Source: a virus
Strand: one strand, 5' to 3'
IMG/VR virus record: IMGVR_UViG_3300025137_000023
Span: 1-64,000 of that record
DNA: 64,000 nucleotides
Shown: positions 16,349 to 25,504 of the stretch, in pieces
Position numbering within the stretch: position 1 is the first letter of the stretch
Layout: each line of letters begins with the position of its first letter
Notes under the pieces: model-generated
The model's input: the letters and a program-made list of their open reading frames with translations, nothing else
What the model was told of the DNA's origin: nothing
Databases searched by the model: none
Translations under genes and position numbers: made by a program

Positions 16349-17054
16349 TCAAAAATTTATTAAAGTATTTTGCTAACGCATTATGCCCTAGTTGATTGGG
16401 GTGTTGCGTATTGTCAAATAATGCACTATTCATAGTAAAGTCCGTTCTTTCAAAGTGTGCTTTACGCCAATTACTATCACAGTTCTTATCTAGCCATGCT
16501 TGTCCAAATTCATTAGGTTCTTGTAAGTATCCTAATTCATATACAGGACAGTTGTACATAAGATATCTTTGTTTTTCTTCGAAGTGTAATAAGTTAATTA
16601 AACTATATTGTAAAAAAGGTTCTTGTTTCCTCCAGTAGTCGTCATCTTCGAAGACAGGGATAAAATGTACTTGACAATCCCAGGTTTGTTTTGCTATACA
16701 TTCGATTGCATGGAAATTATATAATGAATACTCCATAACATTCTTTAGTGTTACGCCATCATCAAATACTCTTTTTTGTGCATCTGCATACCAAGGGTCT
16801 GGATGTTGTGATATACATAATTCACTATTAACACTGATGTTAAGTGTCATTCGATTAATGCTTGTAAATGCAATTATAATTGCTTCTACATCTTCATCTG
16901 GGTAATCAAGACTTGCTTCGCATACTTGATCCACTATTTGTCTATTACTTGCTCCTGCATTAGCAAAATTTTTAGTTTCTTTATTTAATAACTCGGGCCA
17001 TGGTTTATGGCTTTGCCATTTTGCAGTCCAACTATCTCCAAATGTAAATATCAT
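16344..17054 (-). CDS. SGNH/GDSL hydrolase
   Basis: 236 residues. Block I is FGDSWT (S8 nucleophile), block II NAGASNRQ, block III-like FTSINR, and block V DNTQHPNQLGH with the catalytic Asp/His. No signal peptide. Such enzymes deacylate esters or carbohydrates and occur in phage tail or cell-wall-active proteins. It overlaps the 2OG oxygenase gene by 4 nt. Confidence 0.85.
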   Translation of the reverse strand: MIFTFGDSWTAKWQSHKPWPELLNKETKNFANAGASNRQIVDQVCEASLDYPDEDVEAIIIAFTSINRMTLNISVNSELCISQHPDPWYADAQKRVFDDGVTLKNVMEYSLYNFHAIECIAKQTWDCQVHFIPVFEDDDYWRKQEPFLQYSLINLLHFEEKQRYLMYNCPVYELGYLQEPNEFGQAWLDKNCDSNWRKAHFERTDFTMNSALFDNTQHPNQLGHNALAKYFNKFLS

Positions 17055-17773
17055 GATACAAATTCTGTAAAAATACTTAACCCTGTTTTCTCTTCCATAC
17101 CATTTTCTAAGAAGTTACTAGCACAATGAAGTCTAGCACAATCAAAGATAATTGCATCTCCAGGTACCCAATTACATTCTGCTTCTACACTAAACCCTTC
17201 CAGCCATTCGTCTTTCATATGACCTGTACTAACATCTGGTACTCTATTGTCTTCGTGCAAGTTGTATACATCTTCGTATGTAAATATTGGTTCATTACCT
17301 TTAGCATACATCTTTGCCGCTTCTTTATTTTTAAAACATTTAACAGGACGATCAAAATACATTTGATCAAATATATAAAATTTAGCATCATCTAACATAG
17401 GCAGTTGATATTTTGTATATACTTTTTCTAAAGGCAATACAATACACTTGCCAGGAATTGTTGCATGATCCTTGGGTACGTCGTTATGTAATATATGTGG
17501 TTTTTTAACTGTAAAGTAATTTCCGCCAAAAGGCTTTACCTTACGTTTAAGTACTTCTTCAACTCTGCTTAAAATATTTTGATAGTGTTTATCTGATTTA
17601 TGTGGTAACTTACTAGCAATAGGACCTGTGACTTTAAATACTTTTTCTGAGTCTGGTCTATCCTTATGAATGTTTAGTAAGTGTATTAGTTCTGGTTCAG
17701 ATAGGAAGTTTTTAAGTTTTAGTGTGGGTGAACAAGTTTCTAAGATTTTTTCTTGTCTGTTTTTGATTCGCAT
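17051..17773 (-). CDS. 2OG-Fe(II) oxygenase-like protein
   Basis: 240 residues. H96-x-D98 (ILHNDV) and a distal H in FDCARLHCASNF followed by K/G-x-S (EKTGLSIFTEF) give the facial triad and 2-oxoglutarate-binding strand of a double-stranded beta-helix oxygenase. Substrate unknown. One of four such proteins in the window. Confidence 0.7.
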   Translation of the reverse strand: MRIKNRQEKILETCSPTLKLKNFLSEPELIHLLNIHKDRPDSEKVFKVTGPIASKLPHKSDKHYQNILSRVEEVLKRKVKPFGGNYFTVKKPHILHNDVPKDHATIPGKCIVLPLEKVYTKYQLPMLDDAKFYIFDQMYFDRPVKCFKNKEAAKMYAKGNEPIFTYEDVYNLHEDNRVPDVSTGHMKDEWLEGFSVEAECNWVPGDAIIFDCARLHCASNFLENGMEEKTGLSIFTEFVS

Positions 17774-17922
17774 GATTCACATCTACAATGTTTACAAACT
17801 TCTATTTGTCTGTATTCGGCTTGTTGTTCTGAGGGATAGTCTACTACTTCTTTCCAGAGTGGTCCTCCGCAGTGGCTATTGTGTCCGCAATTTTGGCATC
17901 CAGTCATTGATTCTTTCTTCAT
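17740..17922 (-). CDS. cysteine-rich zinc-ribbon-like protein
   Basis: 60 residues from ATG 17922; a GTG at 17934 is also possible. Cysteine pairs GCQNCG and CKHCRCESC could bind one or two zinc ions. It overlaps the oxygenase gene by 34 nt. Role unknown, perhaps protein or nucleic-acid binding. Confidence 0.55.
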   Translation of the reverse strand: MKKESMTGCQNCGHNSHCGGPLWKEVVDYPSEQQAEYRQIEVCKHCRCESCESKTDKKKS

Positions 17923-17940
17923 TGACCTAAACACGGTCTA

Positions 17941-20286
17941 TTAAAGACCAGATAAGTGTTTGAGTCTGTCGATTTCGTTGTCTTGACTTGCGGCTAATTT
18001 TTCTTTTTTATCTGCATCAAGCATTTTTGCTAGTTCAGGATCAGCAACATATCTATCGTCGCCTTTCATAAAGTTTTGGTATGCAGGTGTGTTTGCTTTC
18101 TTATCCGCTAGTGTTACAGTCATCTTATCCATACTGCTATCCTTTATTGGTAATTCAGGGTCATATGCTTTCCATTCATCATATGTCATATACATATCTG
18201 TATCTGGATCATAGTACTTGCCTTCTACATTATCGTAGTAAACAACTTTACCTGAACGTGTCATAATAGGACCTTCTAGTCCATCACGTTCTTGATACTT
18301 TTCTCTGTCAATTGACGGAAGTATTGCATATCCTTCCATCTCTGTGTTATCAGATTGTACCATTGCTTGTTTAGTTCTTTTTGTGTTTTGCAAAGTGTTA
18401 AGTACATTCTCTGTCTTTTTCTTCTTTGGAGAATGTTCTGCACCGCAGGCTTCATTTGCTCTTTTTAGTGCATTTGCTACTGATGGATGATCTGCTAAAC
18501 CTGGTGCAACTTTATTAATAACTTCAACTGCTCCACTATAGTTACCACCTTTAAACTTTGGATCGTTTAAAATACCAAATGCCATTTTAATTTGTTTATC
18601 TGTAAATTCATCATCATCGTGTGATCCTGCGTGTCCCATTAATTTTTGAGATATCGCTTTACCATATTCTTCAATACGTTTTGCCATTTCTGAATCTATT
18701 TTTACAGTGCCTTCAAATATACCTAAACTGTCTAGTTCATCATTCATATATTCTACAGGATCACCATCTCTGGCTTTTTGTGTTCCGTATGGCATTCCTT
18801 CTTCTGAAAAATACTGAAATAAATCCATATATAACTCTGTATCATAAATTTCCATCATGTCACCATCACTTGCTTTTAATTGTGCATATGCTTGAGGGTG
18901 TTTACGCATTATATCCATTACATGGTCTTTTTCACTTTTAAATTTTGTTGCTTTAGGAAAGTCTGGATGTGTAGAATCAAAATCTTCATTGGCGTGCATA
19001 GCCGCCATATGTTTCTTATACTTTGCAGTACCTTTTTTGTGTGGGCTTTTGCCTTCTGTTGCGCCTTTATTCTGTTTGTTTAACATTCCAAAGACTGCGT
19101 TAGTAAGTTTATAAAAGCCTTCTTTAGTTCCCATCATATCAATCATTTTCTTTTGATTTGCAGGATTAACTTTATCAAATACTTTAGTTATTGCACTTGC
19201 AGAGTATAAATCAACTTTCATTTGACCATCTGCAAACTTAACAGGCATATTTTGTTTGTCTGTTACAATTTTTCGTAATGTATCTAATGCTACGTTACTA
19301 GGTGTCTCTTGTTCTTCTGGACTTGCTACTTCTAACATTGGATAGTATTTTCTAACATAACTATCACGTTCTTCTTGTTCTGCAGGTTCGATGTGACCAC
19401 GTGTGTTGTGTGCAGTCATAATCATTTCCATACGTTTAATTTCTTGTTCAGTACCAAACTTTGCTACAAGTTCCATTGCATTTTCAGTATGCATATTCTC
19501 ATCTTCGTTAGCAAGGAAATCTGCTTTAGTAAAGTCATATTCAACTTGACCACCTGGTGTCATATCATATGATTCGTTTTCAATACTCTTTGTTTGAAAA
19601 GCAGATAGTTCTTCTATACTATCAAATGGTCCGCCAACCATTTTACCGTTTCTAAATGCGTAGAACTTACCGTTCTTATGTACTGCCGAAATACCATACT
19701 TGTTCATTTGCGGAACCGCTTCATGCATTTCATCATCACTCATTAAGTTGCCATCTGGCATAACGTGATATCCGTCAGGTATAGGTTTACACATACCTGA
19801 TGATTTGCAAAAGTATTGACCATCTTTACATTGGTCTTTTGATTCAGCAACAATTGGCTGTACTGGTGTTAGTGTAGAAACACCTGCTAATTTCATAATT
19901 TGTTCTATATCTGCATCAGCATTTTCTACTGATGTAGGCTTAGGTAATTTATTATCAATTCCTAGCATCTTCGCAATTTTTTGAAAGCCTTCCCAACTAG
20001 TAACCATTGACTCTGCACTTTTTTTATCTTTAGGTTCTCTTCTTGCTACCCAACTATTAATTCGTCCAGCAATCGTAGGATCAATTTCAACTGTGTAACC
20101 ATCATCGAATCTAACAGGGTGTGCACCTGATTTTCTCATTTCAATATTTTGTAATACTCTATATGGGTCTGCTTGTTTAATAGGTGTATTCTTTTTACCT
20201 AACCCAAATAATTCTACTAGTTCTTCTTCTGAATAATATCTACGAGATTCTAGTTCTACGTTACTGTTTACTTCGTTAACTTTCAT
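17941..20286 (-). CDS. large late (probably virion/prohead) protein
   Basis: 781 residues from ATG 20286 (GGAG upstream). It starts MKVNEVNSNVEL, capsid-targeting-like. Low-complexity and charged, it contains a phage Cys module (YFCKSSGMCKPIPDGYHVMPDG region, about residues 155-175) and SPHKKGTAKYKKHMAAMHA, seen in marine phage structural proteins. No enzyme motif. An internal head or scaffold-associated role is inferred. Confidence 0.6.
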   Translation of the reverse strand: MKVNEVNSNVELESRRYYSEEELVELFGLGKKNTPIKQADPYRVLQNIEMRKSGAHPVRFDDGYTVEIDPTIAGRINSWVARREPKDKKSAESMVTSWEGFQKIAKMLGIDNKLPKPTSVENADADIEQIMKLAGVSTLTPVQPIVAESKDQCKDGQYFCKSSGMCKPIPDGYHVMPDGNLMSDDEMHEAVPQMNKYGISAVHKNGKFYAFRNGKMVGGPFDSIEELSAFQTKSIENESYDMTPGGQVEYDFTKADFLANEDENMHTENAMELVAKFGTEQEIKRMEMIMTAHNTRGHIEPAEQEERDSYVRKYYPMLEVASPEEQETPSNVALDTLRKIVTDKQNMPVKFADGQMKVDLYSASAITKVFDKVNPANQKKMIDMMGTKEGFYKLTNAVFGMLNKQNKGATEGKSPHKKGTAKYKKHMAAMHANEDFDSTHPDFPKATKFKSEKDHVMDIMRKHPQAYAQLKASDGDMMEIYDTELYMDLFQYFSEEGMPYGTQKARDGDPVEYMNDELDSLGIFEGTVKIDSEMAKRIEEYGKAISQKLMGHAGSHDDDEFTDKQIKMAFGILNDPKFKGGNYSGAVEVINKVAPGLADHPSVANALKRANEACGAEHSPKKKKTENVLNTLQNTKRTKQAMVQSDNTEMEGYAILPSIDREKYQERDGLEGPIMTRSGKVVYYDNVEGKYYDPDTDMYMTYDEWKAYDPELPIKDSSMDKMTVTLADKKANTPAYQNFMKGDDRYVADPELAKMLDADKKEKLAASQDNEIDRLKHLSGL

Positions 20287-21235
20287 TGCGTATTTCTCCG
20301 TCTTCATTACTTTCATTCTTTGCAACGAAGTCTTTAATCATTTTATATATGTCTTCACCTGCCTTAACGTATGCTTTAGCAAACTCATCTTCGCTATAAC
20401 CCATTAAGGAAGCAAGTCCTGGCTCGCCGTCACCTTTGTACATATCTATTAAATCTTTTTCCATAGAAGATGATAGAGACGTCATGCCTTCTTCAACTTC
20501 ATCACCATATGTTACACATGGGTCTTGTCCACAACCGCAGTTTTTCTTTTCTACTACTGCTTCTGCTTCTGCTGGCTCTTCGTTTAAAGCCGCTTCTAAT
20601 TCTGCTTTTAATTTACTATCAGTTACAATGTGTGCCATTGAACGATAGTGACCATCTTCTAATGCCTCATAGGCATTTGATAATGATTCTTGTATACTAC
20701 TGCAACACCCAGTATCACCACCAATAGCATCAATCTTTTTATGCATTAAGCCATCGGGTCTAAATACTTTCTCTAATGAGTTAATCATTGCTTGAGCTTT
20801 TTGAAACATATTCTCAACATAGTTCTCATCTGGTGTGCCTTCTTTAACTTCTTCTTCTTTAAAAGTATGACCTTCGTCTTCAGCCGTTTGTGCGAATGCT
20901 TCTAATACTTCATCAGTAGTTCCAAAGTCATCATTGTCAATAGTAAATGCTTTATCATTTCTATCGTATTGACCTTGTGCAACTATTTTATTATCAATTA
21001 ATACATCTAAATCATATGTGTCTGTGTGTGACTCTGTCATACGCATTTCAATATTGCCTTTAGATGCAATAAGGTTGTCATTTTCTTCTGATACACTATT
21101 AAACTTATCTAAGATGCCACGCATATCATCTGCAGACTCAGTAACAACTTCTTTATTGTTGTTCTCTGCGTTCTGATAATTCTCTTCTGACATTTGGTTA
21201 AGTTTGTTAACTAGTGTTGCAAAATCGTCTGACAT
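20276..21235 (-). CDS. acidic late protein, probably structural
   Basis: 319 residues, strongly acidic, with a Cys cluster CGCGQDPC near residue 225 and CC at about 176. The end overlaps the next start by 11 nt, so the two are translated together. No family recognised; the acidic composition would suit a core or scaffold protein. Confidence 0.55.
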   Translation of the reverse strand: MSDDFATLVNKLNQMSEENYQNAENNNKEVVTESADDMRGILDKFNSVSEENDNLIASKGNIEMRMTESHTDTYDLDVLIDNKIVAQGQYDRNDKAFTIDNDDFGTTDEVLEAFAQTAEDEGHTFKEEEVKEGTPDENYVENMFQKAQAMINSLEKVFRPDGLMHKKIDAIGGDTGCCSSIQESLSNAYEALEDGHYRSMAHIVTDSKLKAELEAALNEEPAEAEAVVEKKNCGCGQDPCVTYGDEVEEGMTSLSSSMEKDLIDMYKGDGEPGLASLMGYSEDEFAKAYVKAGEDIYKMIKDFVAKNESNEDGEIRNES

Positions 21236-21236
21236 A

Positions 21237-21602
21237 TTACTCTCCTTTAATTGATTCCTGTGGTTCTATTACTGGCATTTCTTCGCTTGGTAATTCCGTT
21301 GGCACCTCTGCAGGTCGCTCTACTTTTTGAATATCAATTTCTGGCTTCAGCATATCATATTCTAAATGATGTTTAACTGAGCTCATGTAATCTGCTGATT
21401 TTGTAATTTTGGCTTGTACCCAACCTTCTAAGCCTTCTTGTTCAGAAACGTTGGCTAACATTTTATGCAATTCGATTGCATACTTGGCAATTTTATAACA
21501 ATCACTACGAGCCATTTGCACTTCGTGGTCTTGTTCCATTACAGCCGCTTCTGAGGACAAATTTTCTTTTAAAGGTTTTTTAATAAATTGTCTTTTTCTC
21601 AT
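21237..21602 (-). CDS. conserved phage helical protein
   Basis: 121 residues. The helix pair around ARSDCYKIAKYAIELHKML and GLEGWVQAKITKSADYMSSV is a motif seen repeatedly in marine myovirus proteins of unknown function, often beside prohead genes. The Pro/Glu-rich tail is disordered. Late-type promoter upstream. Confidence 0.6.
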   Translation of the reverse strand: MRKRQFIKKPLKENLSSEAAVMEQDHEVQMARSDCYKIAKYAIELHKMLANVSEQEGLEGWVQAKITKSADYMSSVKHHLEYDMLKPEIDIQKVERPAEVPTELPSEEMPVIEPQESIKGE

Positions 21603-21633
21603 AATAACTCCAATTATATCTTTGCTTATGTTG

Positions 21634-21641
21634 TATTTATT
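21634..21641 (-). promoter_or_regulatory. T4-late-like promoter AATAAATA
   Basis: AATAAATAC on the minus strand, 31 nt before ATG 21602, with TTGGAG between. Confidence 0.55.
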
Positions 21642-21710
21642 CTTTTACAACAAATAAACTATCTCATAACTGCCCACGAATACACTTAATAGTAGAATAA
21701 TATACTACTG

Positions 21711-21935
21711 TTAAGCGAAGATTGATTTAACTTTCTTCGTATACGGGGGAAATTTAGTCTTTTTCTTCTTGGGTGTTGTATAACCATATGGATCTACTGC
21801 TTTTCGAGCCTTTTTAGGGTCTCCAAACAATGGAAATGCCACAGCCGCTCCAGCCACTGCACTACTATCTGTAGCACCAGGCGTTGCGTCTTCTTTGACA
21901 TTATTGTCCGTTGATGTAACTTCCCAAATTTTCAT
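21711..21935 (-). CDS. small late protein with capsid-targeting-like N-terminus
   Basis: 74 residues: MKIWEVTSTD start, Ala/Gly-rich middle, very basic C-terminus (TTPKKKKTKFPPYTKKVK). The composition suits a DNA-associated internal head protein. It has no Shine-Dalgarno; the ATG is 5 nt after CTAAATA. Confidence 0.55.
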   Translation of the reverse strand: MKIWEVTSTDNNVKEDATPGATDSSAVAGAAVAFPLFGDPKKARKAVDPYGYTTPKKKKTKFPPYTKKVKSIFA

Positions 21936-21940
21936 ACTAG

Positions 21941-21948
21941 TATTTAGT
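21941..21948 (-). promoter_or_regulatory. T4-late-like promoter ACTAAATA, leaderless layout
   Basis: ACTAAATA then CTAGT then ATG 21935; predicted +1 is the start codon's A. Confidence 0.55.
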
Positions 21949-21951
21949 TAA

Positions 21952-22737
21952 TTAATGATGTTCGGTCATACTCAATACCTTCAACACGTTTTCCCATGTT
22001 TTGGGTACGTTCATTACTAAATGTATAATGTTATCGTCCCAAGCCGCGGTTCTGTGTGTTTTTCTTGTATCGCAGTAATATAATCTCATTGGCTCAATGT
22101 CTACAGGTCTATAATCATGTACCCATTGAAATCCTTGGTGTCCGCAATTTTCACTTAAAAATCCGACAATTCTAAAACAATCTCTACTGAGGTATGGCGA
22201 ATCTCTGTGTGGTGGGAACCAACCTCCTTTATTCAGTTTAACTAACATACATCTTCCTAATGATTCGAAAGCATTAAAGATAGGGTGTAATGCAGTTAAA
22301 TTATGATATGCTTCTGTTGGGTAATGTAAGTCTGCTTCTAGTATACGTTCGCCTGGCTTCTCACCTAGACGTTTTCTTACTTCTGGCATACTTAAACTGT
22401 CACCTACTGCGTCTCCTTCGGCTCCTACTAACAATAATCCTTCACGGTCATTAGTAACACCTTCACGTCTTAAGTAAGGTACCCATTTATCTTTGTACTG
22501 TTTTAATTCTTTATCAAATAAATCTTTATCTATTTTAGTATCTAATGGAGCAAAGTCTCCAATGGCGTTTAACTGTAACTCACAACGAATATCTTCTTCA
22601 GTTGGTTCTGGCATTTTATATCCAGTAACACCATCATTAATGAAATAATGCTTATAATAATTAGGTGCATTCTTTCTAGGTGGTATCCAGTCAATTTTTT
22701 TACCGTCTTTGGTAAACTCGTCGTCTCTATGTGCCAT
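21952..22737 (-). CDS. 2OG-Fe(II) oxygenase / Asp(Asn)-hydroxylase-like protein
   Basis: 261 residues. FPPHRDSP gives H177-x-D179; RKTHRTAAWDDNIIHLVMNV supplies the distal His and the C-terminal strand. This layout recalls aspartyl/asparaginyl beta-hydroxylases. Its separate sigma70-like promoter means it is not restricted to late expression. Substrate unknown. Confidence 0.7.
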   Translation of the reverse strand: MAHRDDEFTKDGKKIDWIPPRKNAPNYYKHYFINDGVTGYKMPEPTEEDIRCELQLNAIGDFAPLDTKIDKDLFDKELKQYKDKWVPYLRREGVTNDREGLLLVGAEGDAVGDSLSMPEVRKRLGEKPGERILEADLHYPTEAYHNLTALHPIFNAFESLGRCMLVKLNKGGWFPPHRDSPYLSRDCFRIVGFLSENCGHQGFQWVHDYRPVDIEPMRLYYCDTRKTHRTAAWDDNIIHLVMNVPKTWENVLKVLSMTEHH

Positions 22738-22762
22738 GTTTGATTGTTTTCCTTATGCTTGT

Positions 22763-22791
22763 ACTATACATAACTTTGATGTGAATGTCAA
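22763..22791 (-). promoter_or_regulatory. sigma70-like promoter
   Basis: TTGACA (22786-22791), 17-nt spacer, TATAGT (22763-22768); AAGGA follows before ATG 22737. Confidence 0.7.
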
Positions 22792-22794
22792 GAA

Positions 22795-22992
22795 CTATTT
22801 AGAACCCATGTAACCAGCAATGATGCCAATTAATCCTGTGAGTGCCATTTTCATTAATGTAATAACACTTTCGTCTACAGGTCTATTCTCTTGTAGTGCA
22901 ACATAATAGTCTCCTATGATTATTACACCTAGTAATGTGAGTACTCCACCTACTAATAGTACTATAACTAAATCTTTTAAATTTTTTATCAT
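22795..22992 (-). CDS. two-span small membrane protein (holin-like size)
   Basis: 65 residues with two hydrophobic helices separated by a short charged loop (QENRPVDES) and the ending GYMGSK. Topology is compatible with a holin, but it is far from the lysis genes; function open. Confidence 0.5.
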   Translation of the reverse strand: MIKNLKDLVIVLLVGGVLTLLGVIIIGDYYVALQENRPVDESVITLMKMALTGLIGIIAGYMGSK

Positions 22993-22993
22993 A

Positions 22994-23296
22994 TTATTTC
23001 TTTACTGTATTGGAAACGTTCTTAGCCTTACCTTTACGGTTTTTACTAGGATCATCTCTGCGTTTCTTATTAACAGCCGCCGCGATTGCTTTTTTGCCGC
23101 CTTTGGCTCTTAAACTTGCCGCACGTGATTTAGATAAACACTTAGGCTTACCTTCGCCTTTGCTTCTGTCTCCGCATTTACCAATACGTTCTCCTTTGGT
23201 ATTATAACGATCCCAACCGCCTCCACCTGCTCCGCCTTTTTTTCCTTTGCCGAACCATGCTCGTAGGTCTTCTGATATAATCTCTGAGTATCGCAT
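22994..23296 (-). CDS. DUF5872-like basic late protein
   Basis: 100 residues. It starts MRYSEIISEDL (capsid-targeting-like). The body WDRYNTKGERIGKCG ... KPKCLSKSRAA ... KKRRDDPSKNRKGKAKNV is the basic, two-cysteine phage module I associate with DUF5872. Probably a DNA-associated virion protein; function unproven. Confidence 0.65.
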   Translation of the reverse strand: MRYSEIISEDLRAWFGKGKKGGAGGGGWDRYNTKGERIGKCGDRSKGEGKPKCLSKSRAASLRAKGGKKAIAAAVNKKRRDDPSKNRKGKAKNVSNTVKK

Positions 23297-23779
23297 TTAT
23301 TTTTTACTCTTGCCCCAATTAGCCGCACCAACTTTTCTACATTTTGTCAATGCACCACTGGCATATGCACTAGGCCATACCTTGTAACGTGATTTTACTT
23401 TATGATAACAAGCATCTTTTTCGCCTGCCTTTTCATCAAACTGTTCTTCAGTTAATGCTTTTTGTTGTGTAAGTTCTATTAATTTCATTTGTTTATCTTC
23501 GGCTACCTTAAAGTTATATGCAAAATTAACTTGCTTTGCTAATTGGTTGCCTCTATCTCTTTCACTTTTCTTAGAGCTTTTTTTTAAGTGATTTGCTTTA
23601 GCTCTAAGGTTTTTTAAATCTGTCTTACTTATCTTGTCTCCAGCACCTTTACCTAAGTATTGTGCCGCTTTGCGTTTTAAACTTCCTGGACGACTCCCAG
23701 GTTTGGCTTTGCCAGTGAAGTCTTCAAGTAAACTATCTAGTTCCTCAATAACCCATTGGACTCTATCTTGATAATCCAT
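23297..23779 (-). CDS. conserved basic phage protein (C-terminal DACYHKV module)
   Basis: 160 residues, Lys-rich. The last 45 residues (DACYHKVKSRYKVWPSAYAS, then LTKCRKVGAANWG) form a module common in marine and other phages, with two conserved cysteines. It abuts the DUF5872-like gene directly. A role in DNA packaging or as an internal protein is plausible only. Confidence 0.65.
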   Translation of the reverse strand: MDYQDRVQWVIEELDSLLEDFTGKAKPGSRPGSLKRKAAQYLGKGAGDKISKTDLKNLRAKANHLKKSSKKSERDRGNQLAKQVNFAYNFKVAEDKQMKLIELTQQKALTEEQFDEKAGEKDACYHKVKSRYKVWPSAYASGALTKCRKVGAANWGKSKK

Positions 23780-23798
23780 AACAAGTCTCCTTGTCTTA

Positions 23799-25208
23799 TT
23801 ATTTATTCCCTATACCTAAGTTACTTAATGTATTAGGGTCACTGTTCTTTGCCGCTGACTTATGCATCAACGGAGGGTTACCATTTTTATCAATGATAAG
23901 ACCCAATTTTTTTGCCTGTCGTTGTGTTTCTCCTGGCTTAACGTCTACTGTCGTATTTTGTTTAGTAATAATGCCATTTTCTATTATCGCTCTATCTCCA
24001 TATATTTCAGCATATGTCTTCATTAAGTTACGCCAATCTAAATTTTTAATAGTACGTCCTAGTTGTTGTGCATAGTATCCTGAAGTATGTTTTAAAGGTT
24101 CAGGAAATCTTTCTGCTTTCTTTCTTACCATTAAATCGTGTAGTAAGTCAGCCGCTCTCTTATATAAACTCGGGTGTGTTTTAAGGTTTGCAAATCTTTT
24201 AATATCATCTACAAAATCTTCATTAATTTCAGAGTCTAATTTAGATATAGTTCTATCTATAGTTTTGTTATTATGCTTAATAGCAATACCACCTGCTTGT
24301 TCCCATTTACGAATATTATCACCATAGTCGTCAATTAAACCGTTTGGAGTTCCGTCTGGTTGTTTAGCATACTTAGATTTGTTTGGATCAATAATAATCT
24401 TTTGTGGTGGGAATGATCCTAAATGTTTTTTAATCCATTCACGTTTCTGTGGTTCTGAGTTTTTGTCTCCTGGTAATGGAGCACTTAATATATTATACTT
24501 GCCTTTGTATGCTTTAATGGCACTTAATAATTGTAATGCGTTGCTTGTCATTGGAATATTAATCCAAAAGTCTTTTTGTTGTTTAACTTTTTCTAATGCT
24601 TGTGGAACGTCTTTGATATTACGCCAGTTGTCTACACCTATTAACTTTGCCCAACTTCCAAAAAAGTCTGCAAGTACGCCGTCCATGTCTACAAACAATT
24701 CTGAATTAGGTGCTAGTTCTTCAAATATATCTGTTCCAGCATAATCACCGTACATCTCTTGCCACTGTCTAGTATTATCTTCTTCTGCTTCAGTCCAACT
24801 AAATTCTTCTACTGCAAATTCAGGGTTGCTAGTTTTAAAATCTTTCTTACGCATCACAGTTTTTGCAACTAAATCTAATTCGTTATTAGCATTGTCCCAT
24901 TGTAAAACAAAAGGTATGTTAACATCAGTTCTCATATCTTTCATTACTGCTTCTGCATCTGGGCCTAATTGTGCAATTTTCTTACCGTAGTACTTGTACT
25001 CTTGTTTAAATATTCTTATAAGTTCAGCAACTGAAATTTGTTTATCGTTTCGTGAATCGTTTACTCTATCTAAGAAGTGTCTAGTAAACTCTACATCAAC
25101 ACCTACTTTAGCAAACAATCTATCAGCATAGTCTTCAAGTTTATTCAAGTCACCTTGTGTAACTGGTACACTATCTTTTGAATACTCTCTTAACCATTTA
25201 TACGACAT
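23799..25208 (-). CDS. multidomain protein: phage N-domain plus HAD 5'-nucleotidase-like domain
   Basis: 469 residues from ATG 25208 (GGAAG upstream). Residues about 40-130 form a phage-specific domain (HFLDRVNDSRN ... FVLQWDNANNELDLVAKTVMRKKDF). Residues about 168-340 are a HAD phosphatase: D174-M-D176-G, ILSAPLPGD, IDDYGDNIRKWE. The C-terminus contains GIITKQNTTVD...AKKLGL, shared with the neighbouring nucleotidyltransferase. A phosphatase that may be attached to, or carried in, the virion. Confidence 0.7.
   Translation of the reverse strand: MSYKWLREYSKDSVPVTQGDLNKLEDYADRLFAKVGVDVEFTRHFLDRVNDSRNDKQISVAELIRIFKQEYKYYGKKIAQLGPDAEAVMKDMRTDVNIPFVLQWDNANNELDLVAKTVMRKKDFKTSNPEFAVEEFSWTEAEEDNTRQWQEMYGDYAGTDIFEELAPNSELFVDMDGVLADFFGSWAKLIGVDNWRNIKDVPQALEKVKQQKDFWINIPMTSNALQLLSAIKAYKGKYNILSAPLPGDKNSEPQKREWIKKHLGSFPPQKIIIDPNKSKYAKQPDGTPNGLIDDYGDNIRKWEQAGGIAIKHNNKTIDRTISKLDSEINEDFVDDIKRFANLKTHPSLYKRAADLLHDLMVRKKAERFPEPLKHTSGYYAQQLGRTIKNLDWRNLMKTYAEIYGDRAIIENGIITKQNTTVDVKPGETQRQAKKLGLIIDKNGNPPLMHKSAAKNSDPNTLSNLGIGNK
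23800..23807 (-). promoter_or_regulatory. T4-late-like promoter AATAAATA
   Basis: The box is followed by AAGGAG and ATG 23779. Confidence 0.55.
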
Positions 25209-25504
25209 TATTTCTTCTTCCATTTACTTTCTTTGTTAGCATCAAACATATCTTCAACAGTTGTTTTACAATTCTCGTGCCAGTATCTGCCACTTTCTCT
25301 TAACTGTTCATTGTCTGTTCTTAGCATCTCCAATTTTTTCATTATCATCTTGTGTTGCCACTGTGATAGTTTTTGTTTGTCTTGTACCTTTTGTATTCTT
25401 TCTAGTATGTCATCTACTGTAGGACAAGTAAAGTCCGGATACTTAGGCGACTTCTTTTTTAACTTTGTCCAGTACTGTCTTTGGTCAACCTTTTTCTTTG
25501 CCAT
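25208..25504 (-). CDS. hypothetical coiled-coil protein
   Basis: 98 residues, basic at both ends, with a long amphipathic helix (about residues 30-75). GAGGG precedes the ATG; it overlaps the nucleotidyltransferase gene by 46 nt and the next gene's start by 1 nt. Function unknown. Confidence 0.55.
   Translation of the reverse strand: MAKKKVDQRQYWTKLKKKSPKYPDFTCPTVDDILERIQKVQDKQKLSQWQHKMIMKKLEMLRTDNEQLRESGRYWHENCKTTVEDMFDANKESKWKKK

Noticed and set aside
23110-23331. Open frame spanning two basic genes
   Set aside because: Shifted frame over 22994-23296 and 23297-23779, both of which carry recognisable phage modules.
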